Positions 46,997 to 56,573 of a stretch of 64,000 nucleotides of DNA are shown in pieces. This DNA comes from Vreelandella malpeensis (lineage in GTDB: Bacteria; Pseudomonadota; Gammaproteobacteria; Pseudomonadales; Halomonadaceae): assembly GCF_020622355.1 (NCBI RefSeq), contig NZ_WHVL01000005.1:186001-250000 (forward strand), written 5' to 3'. How positions within the stretch are numbered: the first letter of the stretch is position 1; each line of letters opens with the position of its first letter. A program made the position numbers and the translations under genes. The notes beneath the pieces are model-generated. The model made no database searches. It saw only the letters and a program-made list of their open reading frames with translations, and had not been told where the DNA came from.

Positions 46997-48343
46997 TTAG
47001 AGCCACATCGCTCCCAGCCAGCCGAAAGCGATCAGCGGCAGGTTGTAGTGGATGAAGGTGGGCACCACGCTGTCCCAGATATGGTCATGCTGGCCATCCA
47101 CGTTGAGCCCTGCGGTCGGCCCGAGGGTCGAGTCCGAGGCGGGTGACCCCGCATCCCCAAGCGCGGCAGCGGTACCTACCAGCACGACAGTGGCCATGGG
47201 CGAGAAGCCGAACTGCACCGCCAGCGGCACGAAGATCGCCGCGATGATAGGAATGGTCGAAAACGACGAGCCGATCCCGAGGGTGATGAACAAACCGACC
47301 AGCAGCATGGTGAGCGCGGCCAGCCCCCGGTTGTCGCCGAACAGCTCGAAGGCACCGCTCACCAGCGCGTCGATGTCGCCAGTGGCCTTCATCACCTCGG
47401 CGAAACCCGCCGCCGAGATCATGATGAAGCCGATCAGCGCCATCATGCGCATGCCGCTGGTGAACAGGTCGTCCGCCTCGCGCCACTTGAAGATGCCCCC
47501 CATCGAGAGGAGTCCGATCCCGACCAGCCCGCCCAGGATCATCGACCCGGTGTAGAGCTGCAGGCCGAGGGCCGCCACGATGGCCACCCCGGACATCAAC
47601 AGGCCAAGCCTGTGCGGCGTGGCGCTGGTGTGGCCGGCAGCGATGCTGCTCGCCGCCACCTCCTTGTCGGCATAGCCGCGCCGTCCGCGATAGCTGAAGA
47701 ACAGTGCCACCAGGAGCCCCAGCGCCATGCCGCCGACCGGGATCGCCATGGCCGCCGGCACCATCGAGCGGGTGATGTCGAGTCCCAGCGCCTCCCCGGC
47801 GCTATTGAGGTTGGCCAGCAGGATATCGTTGAGAAAGATTGCCCCGAAGCCCACCGGCAACAGCATGTACGGCGCGGTCAGGCCGAAGGTGAGCGCGCAG
47901 GCCACCGCCCGCCGATCGAGTTGAAGCTGGTTCATCAAGGCCAGCAGCGGCGAGATCAGGATCGGGATGAAGGCGATATGCACGGGGATGGCGTTCTGGG
48001 AAAAAATCGCCATCAGCAGGATGGCGCCGAGCAGGAGGTACTTGACCCGCGCCTGATGCGCCGCGCTCGACTCCTGGCCGAGCAGCCGGATCAGGCGCGC
48101 GGCGAGCAAATCGGGTAGCCCGGAGCGCGACAGGGCCACGGCGAAAGCACCAAGCGTGGCGTAGGCCAGCGCCACCTGGGCACCACCACCGACGCCGTCG
48201 TTGAAGGCACCCAGCGTATCCTCAAGGGACAGCCCGCCCACCAGCCCGCCTACGATGGCGCCCAGCACCAGCGCGAACACCACCGAGACGCGCAGAAGCG
48301 ACAGCGCCACCATGACGAGCACCGCAATAATCACTGCATTCAT
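46997..48343 (-). CDS. Na+/H+ antiporter family protein (NhaC/YuiF-like)
   Basis: A 448-residue membrane protein with about eleven to twelve hydrophobic helices; it begins [20 protein letters not shown]. The helices [14 protein letters not shown] and [18 protein letters not shown] are typical of the Na_H_antiport_1/2 families (NhaC-like). Some members are thought to move amino acids (YuiF/histidine) rather than Na+. The start is ATG 48341-48343 after AGGT; the 68 residues that could be added upstream do not fit a membrane protein. It is divergent from mntR. Confidence 0.75.
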   Translation of the reverse strand: MNAVIIAVLVMVALSLLRVSVVFALVLGAIVGGLVGGLSLEDTLGAFNDGVGGGAQVALAYATLGAFAVALSRSGLPDLLAARLIRLLGQESSAAHQARVKYLLLGAILLMAIFSQNAIPVHIAFIPILISPLLALMNQLQLDRRAVACALTFGLTAPYMLLPVGFGAIFLNDILLANLNSAGEALGLDITRSMVPAAMAIPVGGMALGLLVALFFSYRGRRGYADKEVAASSIAAGHTSATPHRLGLLMSGVAIVAALGLQLYTGSMILGGLVGIGLLSMGGIFKWREADDLFTSGMRMMALIGFIMISAAGFAEVMKATGDIDALVSGAFELFGDNRGLAALTMLLVGLFITLGIGSSFSTIPIIAAIFVPLAVQFGFSPMATVVLVGTAAALGDAGSPASDSTLGPTAGLNVDGQHDHIWDSVVPTFIHYNLPLIAFGWLGAMWL

Positions 48344-48530
48344 TGAATTACCTAGCGCTTTTTTAGATAGTCGTTGGATATGAGGCGAGCGAATCTTAGC
48401 AGAAACCTCCTTGCTTGCGCAGCGTCGATGCCCATTGCCGTGTCCAGCAGCGTGAACACCTCGGGAAAGCGGCTTAACAGTTTCCAGGCGATCCTTCCCG
48501 CTTGATCGCGCGCGAGTGCGGTCAACCAAT

Positions 48531-48544
48531 TTAGCCTTGGCTAA
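48531..48544. promoter_or_regulatory. MntR-type operator upstream of mntR
   Basis: TTAGCCTTGGCTAA is a perfect inverted repeat around TT. It contains the TAGC-n4-GCTA core of the MntR box of E. coli (ATAGCnnnnGCTAT-like). It is 65 bases before the mntR ATG, so Mn-dependent autoregulation is likely. Confidence 0.65.
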
Positions 48545-48608
48545 CAATGCGGCTTGCGATACGCTAGCTAGATGAGAACGTTTCCACGACTGCTAGTAAG
48601 CCCAGCCC

Positions 48609-49085
48609 ATGAGTGATGATTCAACGCCGCAGCGCCCGTTTCGAGACGGCCCCAGCCACGACGCCCTGCCGCCGGTGGCACAGCACGCCCGTCAGTACGA
48701 AACGGTACGCAATGCTCATGAAACCGAGCTGATCGAGGATTACGTCGAACTGATCGGCGACCTGCTGGATCACCGGGGTGAGGCACGCGCGGCGGACATC
48801 GCCAATCGCATGGCGGTGAGCCAGGCCACCGTATCGAAGATGATTCGCCGACTCAACGAGCTCGGTCTGGTCACCAGCCAGCCCTATCGCTCCCTGTTTC
48901 TGACCGACGAAGGCCGCAAGATGGCTCAGACCTCCCGCGGGCGCCATGACATCGTGCTGCATTTCCTGCGCGCACTTGGCGTGCCGGACAGTACCGCGCG
49001 CATCGATGCCGAAGGCATGGAACACCACGTCAGTGACGAGACGCTGGCCATCATGCAGCGCTTCACCGACGAGAAGGACGCCTGA
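48609..49085 (+). CDS. mntR: Manganese-responsive transcriptional regulator MntR
   Basis: A 158-residue DtxR-family repressor activated by Mn2+. The winged helix has DIANRMAVSQATVSKMIRRL, and the metal-binding helices contain ELIEDYVELIGDL and the DAEGMEHHVS segment with the conserved Glu and His. The sequence aligns well with E. coli MntR along its whole length, including the long N-terminal extension. No Mn transporter is in the window; the divergent neighbour is an antiporter. There is no strong ribosome site in front of the ATG. Confidence 0.9.
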   Translation: MSDDSTPQRPFRDGPSHDALPPVAQHARQYETVRNAHETELIEDYVELIGDLLDHRGEARAADIANRMAVSQATVSKMIRRLNELGLVTSQPYRSLFLTDEGRKMAQTSRGRHDIVLHFLRALGVPDSTARIDAEGMEHHVSDETLAIMQRFTDEKDA

Positions 49086-49088
49086 CGT

Positions 49089-49790
49089 TCAGCGCGGGGT
49101 CAGCGTAGCGAGTCGATTCACCTGGGTCAGCCCCTGATTCCACACCATCTCGATATGCGCGGTCTGCACCACCTCTTGCACGTGGCGTGGCGTCATCAGC
49201 GCCCAGCAGGTCGCGCCTTCGCGTCGCACCGAGCGGTAACGAAGCCCGGGCGCTCGGGCGCCACGTAGCGCGTGACCCAGCGCACGCGAGGCAGTGTAAC
49301 TGTCAGCGGCGAAGATCGGATGATCACGTTCGAGCGCAAGCGCATCGCGGCATCCGCGCTCGTCGAACGTGCAGCGCAGCCCGCGAAAGACGAAGCGCTC
49401 AAAACGAAGCCCTTTCACCTTTTCCCAATAGAGCCTTTGATGATGACTCACCTCGGCGATGGCCGTGGCGAGGGTATCGGCGATGTAGAGCACGCCGAAA
49501 CTGCCGTCGCTGAAGCGAGAGCCATCCGGGTTGACGTGGGTAAAAGCCGCGGCGGCGTAGGAGCAGCCGCGAATGCGAAAGGGAATCTCATCATACGGCA
49601 GCAGCGCCAGATCGCCGAGCTCGTTTCTGAGTCGCGGGTTGGTCAGCGCCTGCAACTGATAGAGTGCCTCGAACTCTTCGGCATCCGCCACGTCGTCGAA
49701 CAGCGCAATGGGTGGAAATTTGCTGTTGATCAACCGATAACCCTCGACCCGACGAGGCGCCAGCGCGATCAGATTGTCCGGCGCTACCAC
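49089..49790 (-). CDS. RES-domain toxin
   Basis: A 233-residue NAD-degrading toxin-type protein. The R-E-S triad residues can be placed at Arg19 (EGYRLIN), Glu113 (AIAEVS) and Ser187 (YRSVRR), with Tyr102 in GVLYIADT. All are intact. The start is GTG 49788-49790, overlapping the antitoxin stop by seven bases (49784-49790). RES toxins of this class (Pseudomonas putida RES, MbcT) deplete NAD+. Together with the next gene it is a type II toxin-antitoxin pair. Confidence 0.85.
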   Translation of the reverse strand: MVAPDNLIALAPRRVEGYRLINSKFPPIALFDDVADAEEFEALYQLQALTNPRLRNELGDLALLPYDEIPFRIRGCSYAAAAFTHVNPDGSRFSDGSFGVLYIADTLATAIAEVSHHQRLYWEKVKGLRFERFVFRGLRCTFDERGCRDALALERDHPIFAADSYTASRALGHALRGARAPGLRYRSVRREGATCWALMTPRHVQEVVQTAHIEMVWNQGLTQVNRLATLTPR

Positions 49791-50182
49791 TGCGCGCCTC
49801 GCAGGCTGTCGATGCGCTTGAAGGTTTCATAGAGCGCGGCGAAGTCGCCGCCACCGATCACCTCGAGCGGCGTGCGGCCGTTGAAGTAGGGATTGTGGTT
49901 CGCCATGGTGACGAAGCCGTAGACGTTCTCGGGATTCTCGAACAAGGTGCGCAGCGCGGCATGAATGTTGAGTAGATAGCTGATGCGCGCGAGCTGGTCG
50001 GCATCGAGCTTGATCTCGGCCAGATCGCCCCGGCGCGCGCGCGCATAGGTGGTGTGCGACACGCGCAGGATCGCCTCGCCCTGCTCTCCCTTGGCCTGCC
50101 ACTTGTCCAAAATGCGTACTGCCGCCTTCAAGCCGACGGCAGCGGCGCTTTTATCGGTTACCAACTCATTGGCCGTTTGCAT
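49784..50182 (-). CDS. Xre/MbcA/ParS-type antitoxin
   Basis: The 132-residue antitoxin paired with the RES toxin. The N-terminal part forms the Xre-like helices (LKAAVRILDKWQAKGEQGEA), and the C-terminal DUF2384 segment ends MANHNPYFNGRTPLEVIGGG, the toxin-binding motif NPYF-x-G-x-TPLE typical of this group. AGGAG lies before the ATG. It probably represses its own operon. Confidence 0.88.
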   Translation of the reverse strand: MQTANELVTDKSAAAVGLKAAVRILDKWQAKGEQGEAILRVSHTTYARARRGDLAEIKLDADQLARISYLLNIHAALRTLFENPENVYGFVTMANHNPYFNGRTPLEVIGGGDFAALYETFKRIDSLRGAQW

Positions 50183-50256
50183 CGACCTACTCCTGTAGCC
50201 TACCTGTAAATACTAATTCACTTGAAAAGTATCTGCAAATAAGTCAGACAAGAAGA

Positions 50257-51018
50257 CTATTCTCGAACGATTACCGGTCGCGCCATACCGACACGCCCAA
50301 TACCGGGCAGTTTGAGTGCGGGACGTAATACATCGATACCCACGCTCAACCCCAGAAGGTTCAGTTCGATCCCCTCTTCGAGAGCGGCCATCACGCCGAA
50401 CACGCCGCCCAGCGAGAACTGGACGCCGGTACCGCTGGGCACTGGCGCCCAGTAGTCACCGAACAGATAGTCCTTGCCCACCGCAGTGACTGGAAGCGCC
50501 ACATCCAGGCCATCTATCTCGCGCACCATCCAAGCGATGAAGCTATTGCTGTTTGGCCCCGGCCAGAGGCGGTAGTGATCTGCCTGCGGGTAGCGTCGGG
50601 CGGCCTCGTCGACTTGGGGAATCAACCGTGCGGCGGCCTCGCCCCGATAGTCGGCCAGAAGCGCGGGCGCATTGCCGAACCAGGCGCGATCCGGCGTGTC
50701 GCTCGCCGATACCACCGTCGGCCGACGCCAGCTCAGTACTTGGTGCAGCCGGTAGGCCTCGGCGCCCGGCGCCTTGGTGGCAATCCAGATATGCACGCCG
50801 AACGCTCCGCGCCAGCTGAAGGCACGGGCGGCGTACACCTGCACCACCGCCGGCGCGTAAGCCTCGGGCTGCGGCGCGAGTTCTGCAGAGTCGCGGCTAG
50901 CGGTGGACCAGTTTCCTCGAAAGTCGACCTGCTGGGAAAGCAGGAGCCAGACGGGGCCGGCCAGCAGCAGCATCAACAGAAAGAGAACGCTTGAAAGCCA
51001 AAGCAGCAGTGTCTTCAT
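50257..51018 (-). CDS. DUF3750-family predicted membrane-anchored protein
   Basis: A 253-residue protein starting MKTLLLWLSSVLFLLMLLLAG, that is a signal anchor followed by a periplasmic-looking domain. Conserved-looking patches are YAARAFSWRGAFGVHIWIA, YRLWPGPNSNSFIAWMVRE and KDYLFGDYWAP. This is the DUF3750 pattern, of unknown function. The start is set at the ATG 51016-51018; a GTG 11 codons upstream is in frame and has AAGG before it, so a longer form is possible. Confidence 0.7.
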   Translation of the reverse strand: MKTLLLWLSSVLFLLMLLLAGPVWLLLSQQVDFRGNWSTASRDSAELAPQPEAYAPAVVQVYAARAFSWRGAFGVHIWIATKAPGAEAYRLHQVLSWRRPTVVSASDTPDRAWFGNAPALLADYRGEAAARLIPQVDEAARRYPQADHYRLWPGPNSNSFIAWMVREIDGLDVALPVTAVGKDYLFGDYWAPVPSGTGVQFSLGGVFGVMAALEEGIELNLLGLSVGIDVLRPALKLPGIGRVGMARPVIVRE

Positions 51019-51143
51019 GAGAGAGGGTCCGATCAAGGCAGGCCGAACCACCTTAACGAATCAGCGAACACCACGTCTCAACGATGCGATCAGCAGACAT
51101 GAGAAATGAAGGGGGGCAAAAATGAATGGGGAGCAGAAATGGA

Positions 51144-51253
51144 GGCGGCCCCGAAAGCCACATCCCGGCACACGCATCCACCACTACCGTTGCTCCCTTC
51201 CGGGCCTGGCGGGGTTTGCAGTTTCGCGTTGCGGGAGGACCTAAGGGGCCACC
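51144..51253 (-). ncRNA. ffs: 4.5S signal recognition particle RNA
   Basis: The minus-strand sequence contains TCCTCCCGCAACGC and the apical loop CAGGCCCGGAAGGGAGCA, followed by GCGTGTGCCGGGATGTGGCT, matching bacterial 4.5S RNA. The ends pair (GGTGGCCCC with GGGGCCGCC), closing a single long hairpin of about 110 bases that binds Ffh for membrane protein targeting. Confidence 0.95.
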
Positions 51254-51300
51254 ATAGCAGCATTCGAAAGATGAGGTTTCTCGAATGCCTATGCGTGATG

Positions 51301-51377
51301 TGGTGGCTACGCCCTGATTCGAACAGGGGACCCCATCATTATGAGTGATGTGCTCTAACCAGCTGAGCTACGTAGCC
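51301..51377 (-). tRNA. Elongator tRNA-Met (anticodon CAU)
   Basis: The minus strand begins GGCTACGTAGCTCAGCTGG and ends with an encoded CCA (77 bases). The anticodon loop is CTCATAA. The start resembles the E. coli metT elongator tRNA closely, with normal acceptor pairing, and not initiator. It lies 48 bases upstream of ffs in the same direction. Confidence 0.95.
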
Positions 51378-51416
51378 TTTCCGACATCAGCGGGTGCAGA
51401 GTATGCCTATCCCGGA

Positions 51417-51446
51417 TAAAAAAGGCAAGCCAAAATGGCCTGCCCT
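51417..51446 (-). terminator. Intrinsic terminator of choX
   Basis: On the minus strand GGCAGGCCA, loop TTT, TGGCTTGCC is followed by six T. Confidence 0.88.
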
Positions 51447-51491
51447 TGTCGCTAAATATCTAAAACGTATGAAACTTCGGTACGCCGCACG

Positions 51492-52424
51492 TCAGAGTGC
51501 CTCGCGTACAGCGGCAAGGCCCTCGTCGCCGTCGCGGGTGGTCACGCCGTCGAGCCACGCCTCGAGCACCTCGTCGTGCTCTTTCAAGTAGGCGTTGGCG
51601 GCCTCGCGGGCGGCAACGCCGTCATCCATGATCGAGGCCATCAGCTCGTTCTCCATCTCGAGGGTGAAGGTCATGTTGTCGAGCAGCTGGCCGACGTTTG
51701 GGCACTCGTCGACGAAGCCGGCGCGGGTATTGGTGTAGACCGTCGCCCCCCCCAGGTCCGGGCCGAAGTAGTCGTCGGCACCGGAGAGATAGGCCATGTC
51801 GAAGTTGGTGTTCATCGGGTGCGGTTCCCAGCCGAGAAACACCATCCACTCCTCATTGGGTACGCGGGTGGTGAGCTCCGAAAGCATGCCCGCTTCGCTG
51901 GAGTCGACCACCTGCCAGCCACCAAGGCCGTAGGCGTCGTCCGCGATCATCTGTTCGATCAGCTCGTTGCCGTCGTTGCCCGCCTCGATGCCATGAATCC
52001 GGGAGTCGAATTGGTCGGCGTGTTCAGCCAGATCGGTGACCGAGGTCACGCCAGCATCATGAACGTACTGCGGAACGGCCAGGGTGTACTTGGCACCTTC
52101 GAGGTTGGCCACGCGCCGTTCGACATCGCCATCTTCGACGTAAGGATCGCTGATGGACGCCATCGATGGCATCCAGTTGCCCAGGAACACGTCGAAATCG
52201 TTGTTGCGCATGCCGGCGTAGGCGATCGGCACTGACACCGTATCGACACGCGGCGAGTAGCCCAATGCCTCGAGCACTTCGCTGGCAAGTGCCGTGGTCG
52301 CGGTGATATCGGTCCAGCCTACTTCGGCGAAGCGCACGGTGGTGCACTCATTGGCCAGCGCAGCACTAGGTAGTGCGGCGAACAGTGCCAAGGCACCCAG
52401 CGTCGTTGTCTTTGAATGGCTCAT
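51492..52424 (-). CDS. choX: Choline/glycine betaine ABC transporter substrate-binding protein (ChoX-like)
   Basis: A 310-residue periplasmic binding protein with a signal peptide (residues 1-24, cleavage after ALA). It aligns with ChoX of Sinorhizobium, with FAEVGWTDITATTALASEV and FLGNWMPSM in the first lobe and EEWMVFLGWEPHPMNTNFDM in the second; tryptophans and a tyrosine here would form the aromatic cage for the quaternary amine. The start is ATG 52422-52424 after GGGAG. No permease (choW) or ATPase (choV) is adjacent. It is divergent from betIBA. Confidence 0.87.
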   Translation of the reverse strand: MSHSKTTTLGALALFAALPSAALANECTTVRFAEVGWTDITATTALASEVLEALGYSPRVDTVSVPIAYAGMRNNDFDVFLGNWMPSMASISDPYVEDGDVERRVANLEGAKYTLAVPQYVHDAGVTSVTDLAEHADQFDSRIHGIEAGNDGNELIEQMIADDAYGLGGWQVVDSSEAGMLSELTTRVPNEEWMVFLGWEPHPMNTNFDMAYLSGADDYFGPDLGGATVYTNTRAGFVDECPNVGQLLDNMTFTLEMENELMASIMDDGVAAREAANAYLKEHDEVLEAWLDGVTTRDGDEGLAAVREAL

Positions 52425-52496
52425 CGTTGTCTCCCAGTTTGCACAGCGTTCCAGCACGTCGGCGAACGCTTTCGTTCCCGCTGGAACCTTATATTG

Positions 52497-52510
52497 ATTG
52501 AACGTTCAAT
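52497..52510. promoter_or_regulatory. BetI-type operator between choX and betI
   Basis: ATTGAACGTTCAAT is a perfect 14-bp palindrome within TTGATTGAACGTTCAATAAA. BetI sites in other gammaproteobacteria have this form. It lies in the intergenic region shared by choX and betIBA, so it may control both directions. Confidence 0.7.
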
Positions 52511-52585
52511 AAAGAAATGTAAGCATAGTCAGGTAATCATGCCCCATGGCGAATTTCAATGCGGCGCGATCGAGCAGCCGATACT

Positions 52586-52613
52586 AACTTAAGTCACAAC
52601 AACTTAAGCCACA
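52586..52613. repeat. Direct repeats upstream of betI
   Basis: AACTTAAGTCACA (52586-52598) and AACTTAAGCCACA (52601-52613) differ at one base and have a period of 15. A further TTAAG follows at 52614. They sit about 60-90 bases before the betI ATG. Confidence 0.75.
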
Positions 52614-52674
52614 TTAAGATAGACCATCGAGACCGACCGGCACCAAAGCGATGCCAACCCGAAAGGAGAGTGCC

Positions 52675-53265
52675 ATGCCTAAAGTGGGAATGCAGCCAAT
52701 ACGCCGTGAGCAGCTGATCAAGGCCACCATGGCCGCCATCAACGACGTCGGTCTCGCCGAAGCGACAGTGATGCGTATCGCCCGCCATGCCGGTGTCTCA
52801 GCGGGCATCATCAGCCACTACTTCGGCGGCAAGGACGGTCTTCTCGAGGCCACCATGCGCCAGATCCTGACCGATCTGAGTCAAGCGGTGGCCGAGCGCC
52901 GGCGCGCGCTGGGCGACGATTCGCCCAAGGCCCATATCGGCGCGATCATCGAAGGCAACTTCGACCGCACCCAGGTCTCCGGCCCTGCCGCCAAGACCTG
53001 GCTCGCATTCTGGGCCAGCAGCATGCACCACCCGGCCCTGGCTCGGCTGCAGACCATCAACGACCGGCGGCTCTACTCCAACCTGTGCCAACAGTTTCGC
53101 CGCGTGCTGCCGCGCGAGCAGGCCCAAGAGGCCGCCAGTACCCTGGCAGCGATGATCGACGGGCTGTGGCTTCGCGGCGCGCTTGCCCCTCAAGGGCTCG
53201 ACGCCGACGCGGCGCGCCGCCTGGCGCTCGCCTATCGCGACCAACTGCTCGATGCTGCGCGCTGA
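52675..53265 (+). CDS. betI: Transcriptional repressor BetI
   Basis: A 196-residue TetR-family repressor of choline oxidation genes, released by choline. It starts [18 protein letters not shown] and has the helix-turn-helix [19 protein letters not shown], nearly the same as E. coli BetI (195). AAGGAG lies seven bases before the ATG. First gene of betI-betB-betA. Confidence 0.95.
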   Translation: MPKVGMQPIRREQLIKATMAAINDVGLAEATVMRIARHAGVSAGIISHYFGGKDGLLEATMRQILTDLSQAVAERRRALGDDSPKAHIGAIIEGNFDRTQVSGPAAKTWLAFWASSMHHPALARLQTINDRRLYSNLCQQFRRVLPREQAQEAASTLAAMIDGLWLRGALAPQGLDADAARRLALAYRDQLLDAAR

Positions 53266-53297
53266 ATTCATCACCGTCACGTTTTCAGGAGCTTTCG

Positions 53298-54767
53298 ATG
53301 AGTCCACATGACGCTCAACCCCTTTTCATCAACGGCGCCCCGATACAAGCCACCTCCGGCGAGACCTTCAGCGTCATCAATCCTTTTGATGGCAGCGAGC
53401 TTGCCGTGGTCGGTCAGGCAAGCGCCAAGGACGTGAATAGCGCCGTGGAAGCGGCCCAGCGCGGCCAGCGGGAGTGGGCGGCCATGACCGGCATGCAGCG
53501 CTCGCGGGTGCTCTTGAAAGCCGTGGCGCTACTGCGCGAGCGCAACGACGAGCTCGCCCGCCTCGAGTCCCGGAACACCGGCAAGCCGCTGAGTGAAACC
53601 GGAAGCGTCGATATCCTCACCGGCGCCGACGCGCTCGAGTACTACGCGGGCCTGGCGCCGATGATCGAGGGCAGCCAGATTCCGCTGCGCGAGGATTCCT
53701 TCGTCTATACCCGGCGCGAGCCTCTCGGGGTGATCGGCGCCATCGGCGCCTGGAACTACCCGCTTCAGATCGCCTGCTGGAAAGCGGCGCCTGCCCTCGC
53801 CGCCGGCAACGCGGTGGTCTTCAAGCCGAGCGAAGTCACCCCGCTCACTGCGCTGAAACTTGCCGAGATATTCACCGAAGCGGGCCTGCCGGCGGGCGTG
53901 TTCAACGTGGTACAGGGCGACGGGCGCGTGGGCGCGATGCTGAGCGAGCACCCGGGCATCGCCAAGGTGTCGTTCACCGGCGAGGTGGGCACCGGCAAGA
54001 AGGTGATGGCCGCCGCGGCAAGCTCGTCGCTCAAGGAAGTGACCATGGAGCTGGGTGGCAAGTCGCCCCTGATCGTGTTCGCCGACGCGGATCTCGACCG
54101 CGCCGCAGACGCCGCGATGATGGCCAACTTCTACTCCAGCGGCCAGGTCTGCACCCACGGCACGCGGGTGTTCGTCGAGGCGAGCGTCAAGGAAGCGTTT
54201 GAAGCGAAGCTTGTCGAGCGCGTCGAGCGCATCAGGGCGGGCGATCCGCTCGACGCCGACACCAACTTCGGCCCGCTGGTGAGCTTCGAGCACCAGAAGA
54301 AAGTGCTCTCCTACATCGCGCTGGGCAAGCAGGAAGGTGCGCGCGTGCTGGTCGGCGGCGAGCGCTGGAGCAAAGGTGTATTTGCCAAGGGCGCCTGGGC
54401 GGCGCCTACGATCTTCACCGATTGCCGCGATGAGATGCGCATCGTGCGTGAGGAGATCTTCGGGCCGGTGATGTCGATTCTCGCCTTCGATGACGAGGCC
54501 GAGGTGATCCAGCGCGCCAACGACACCCACTACGGGCTCGCCGCCGGCGTGTTCACCGAGTCGCTCAATCGTGCGCACCGGGTGATTCACCGCCTCGAAG
54601 CCGGCATCTGCTGGATCAACACCTGGGGGGAATCGCCCTCCGAGATGCCGGTGGGCGGCTACAAGCAGTCCGGCATCGGCCGCGAGAACGGCGTCGAGAC
54701 GCTGGCCCATTACACCCAGACCAAATCCATCCAGATCGAGATGGGACCGTTCGAGTCGGTCTTCTGA
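53298..54767 (+). CDS. betB: Betaine aldehyde dehydrogenase
   Basis: Oxidises betaine aldehyde to glycine betaine using NAD(P)+. The 489-residue ALDH has [28 protein letters not shown] with the catalytic Glu, and Cys285 in [13 protein letters not shown], which is the BetB pattern. The start is ATG 53298 with AGGAG before it. 32 bases follow betI. Salt-induced osmoprotection is its expected role. Confidence 0.96.
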   Translation: MSPHDAQPLFINGAPIQATSGETFSVINPFDGSELAVVGQASAKDVNSAVEAAQRGQREWAAMTGMQRSRVLLKAVALLRERNDELARLESRNTGKPLSETGSVDILTGADALEYYAGLAPMIEGSQIPLREDSFVYTRREPLGVIGAIGAWNYPLQIACWKAAPALAAGNAVVFKPSEVTPLTALKLAEIFTEAGLPAGVFNVVQGDGRVGAMLSEHPGIAKVSFTGEVGTGKKVMAAAASSSLKEVTMELGGKSPLIVFADADLDRAADAAMMANFYSSGQVCTHGTRVFVEASVKEAFEAKLVERVERIRAGDPLDADTNFGPLVSFEHQKKVLSYIALGKQEGARVLVGGERWSKGVFAKGAWAAPTIFTDCRDEMRIVREEIFGPVMSILAFDDEAEVIQRANDTHYGLAAGVFTESLNRAHRVIHRLEAGICWINTWGESPSEMPVGGYKQSGIGRENGVETLAHYTQTKSIQIEMGPFESVF

Positions 54768-54812
54768 CGCCCTGCGCGCCAGAACCCCATGAACCGACTC
54801 AGGAGGCTACCC

Positions 54813-56498
54813 ATGTCAAGACGGCGTGAATTCGACTACATCATCATCGGCGCGGGATCGGCGGGCAACGTGCTTGCCACGCGTCTGACCGAAGACCAGA
54901 GCGTCAGCGTTTTGCTGCTCGAGGCCGGCGGGCCGGACTACCGGCTCGACTTTCGCACCCAGATGCCGGCGGCGCTGGCCTTTCCGCTGCAGGGCAAGCG
55001 CTACAACTGGGCCTTCGAGACCGACCCGGAACCTTACATGGACGACCGGCGCATGGAGTGCGGCCGCGGCAAGGGCCTGGGCGGCTCGTCGCTGATCAAC
55101 GGCATGTGCTACATCCGCGGCAACGCCCTGGACTATGACCAGTGGGCGACGCTGCCGGGCCTTGAGGACTGGGACTACCAGAGCTGCCTGCCCTACTTCA
55201 AGAAGTGCGAGACCCGCGACACCGGCGCCAACGCCTACCACGGCGACGGCGGCCCGGTCAGCGTGACCACGCCGAAGAAAGGCAACAACCCGCTCTACCG
55301 CGTATTCATCGAGGCGGCGAAAGAGGCGGGCTACCCGGAAACCGAGGACGTCAACGGCTATCAGCAGGAGGGCTTCGGCCCGATGGATCGTTTCGTCACG
55401 CCCAAGGGCCGGCGCGCCTCCACCGCTCGGGGCTATCTGGACATCGCCAGAAAGCGCGACAACCTGACCATCGAGACCCGTGCGGTCACCGATGTGATCG
55501 AGTTCGAGGGCAAGCGCGCCGTCGGCGTGCGCTATGAGCGCAAGGGGAAGATGCAGCAGGTGCGCGCCCGGCGCGAGGTGCTGCTGTGCGGCGGCGCGAT
55601 CGCCTCGCCGCAGATTCTGCAGCGCTCCGGCGTGGGTAACCCCGCGCACCTCAAGGAACTCGGCATCGACCCCGTGCACGCCCTGCCCGGCGTCGGCGAG
55701 AACCTGCAGGATCACCTGGAGATGTACATCCAATACGAATGCACAAAGCCGATCTCGCTCTACCCGGCGCTGAAATGGTACAACCAGCCGAAGATCGGTT
55801 TCGATTGGCTGTTCAAGGGCACCGGCATCGGCGCCAGCAATCAGTTCGAGGCTTGCGGCTTCATTCGCTCTCGTGACAGTGAGCAGTGGCCGAACCTGCA
55901 GTACCACTTTTTGCCCATCGCCATCAGCTACAACGGCAAGAGCGCGGTCGAGGCCCACGGCTTCCAGGCCCACGTCGGCTCGATGCGCTCCGAGAGCCGC
56001 GGGCGTGTCCGGCTGACCTCGAAGGACCCGCACGCCGCGCCTCGCATCCTGTTCAACTACATGTCGAAGGAGAAGGACTGGGAAGAGTTTCGCGACGCCA
56101 TTCGCCTGACCCGCGAAATCATCAATCAGCCCGCCTTCGACGACTACCGCGGCCGTGAAGTCGCCCCGGGCCCGGACGTGCAGAGCGACGCCGAGCTCGA
56201 CGCCTTCGTCAAAAAGCACGCCGAAACCGCCTACCACCCCTGCGGAAGCTGCCGCATGGGCGAAGGCGAGGACGCGGTAACCGACGGCCAGGGCCGCGTG
56301 CACGGACTAAAAGGGCTTCGCGTGGTGGACGCGTCGCTCTTCCCGATCATCCCCACGGGCAACCTCAACGCGCCGACCCTCATGCTGGCGGAGAAGATCG
56401 CCGACCGCATTCGCGGTCGCGAGCCGCTGCCGCGCGAAGAGGTCGACTACTTCGTGGCCGGCGATACCCCGGCCAAGCGCCACCCGAGCGCTCGCTAG
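54813..56498 (+). CDS. betA: Choline dehydrogenase
   Basis: FAD-containing GMC-family membrane-associated enzyme oxidising choline to betaine aldehyde. The 561-residue protein has the FAD motif [31 protein letters not shown], and His475 in [11 protein letters not shown] at the active site, with [14 protein letters not shown] near the C-terminus. The start is ATG 54813 after AGGAGG. Last gene of the operon; betT (choline transporter) is not present here. Confidence 0.96.
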   Translation: MSRRREFDYIIIGAGSAGNVLATRLTEDQSVSVLLLEAGGPDYRLDFRTQMPAALAFPLQGKRYNWAFETDPEPYMDDRRMECGRGKGLGGSSLINGMCYIRGNALDYDQWATLPGLEDWDYQSCLPYFKKCETRDTGANAYHGDGGPVSVTTPKKGNNPLYRVFIEAAKEAGYPETEDVNGYQQEGFGPMDRFVTPKGRRASTARGYLDIARKRDNLTIETRAVTDVIEFEGKRAVGVRYERKGKMQQVRARREVLLCGGAIASPQILQRSGVGNPAHLKELGIDPVHALPGVGENLQDHLEMYIQYECTKPISLYPALKWYNQPKIGFDWLFKGTGIGASNQFEACGFIRSRDSEQWPNLQYHFLPIAISYNGKSAVEAHGFQAHVGSMRSESRGRVRLTSKDPHAAPRILFNYMSKEKDWEEFRDAIRLTREIINQPAFDDYRGREVAPGPDVQSDAELDAFVKKHAETAYHPCGSCRMGEGEDAVTDGQGRVHGLKGLRVVDASLFPIIPTGNLNAPTLMLAEKIADRIRGREPLPREEVDYFVAGDTPAKRHPSAR

Positions 56499-56520
56499 CC
56501 CCACTCGCGCCTGTTGTTGA

Positions 56521-56547
56521 AACGCCGCCTTCGTCGCGGCGTTTTTT
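56521..56547 (+). terminator. Intrinsic terminator of betIBA
   Basis: Arms AACGCCGC and GCGGCGTT with a seven-base loop, followed by TTTT. Confidence 0.9.
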
Positions 56548-56573
56548 CATGCCTCGTGCATGCCATGCACTAC

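Noticed and set aside
54816..56303. 495-codon open frame antisense to betA
   Set aside because: Shadow of betA caused by GC codon bias; Ala/Val/Gly/His-rich and without motifs.
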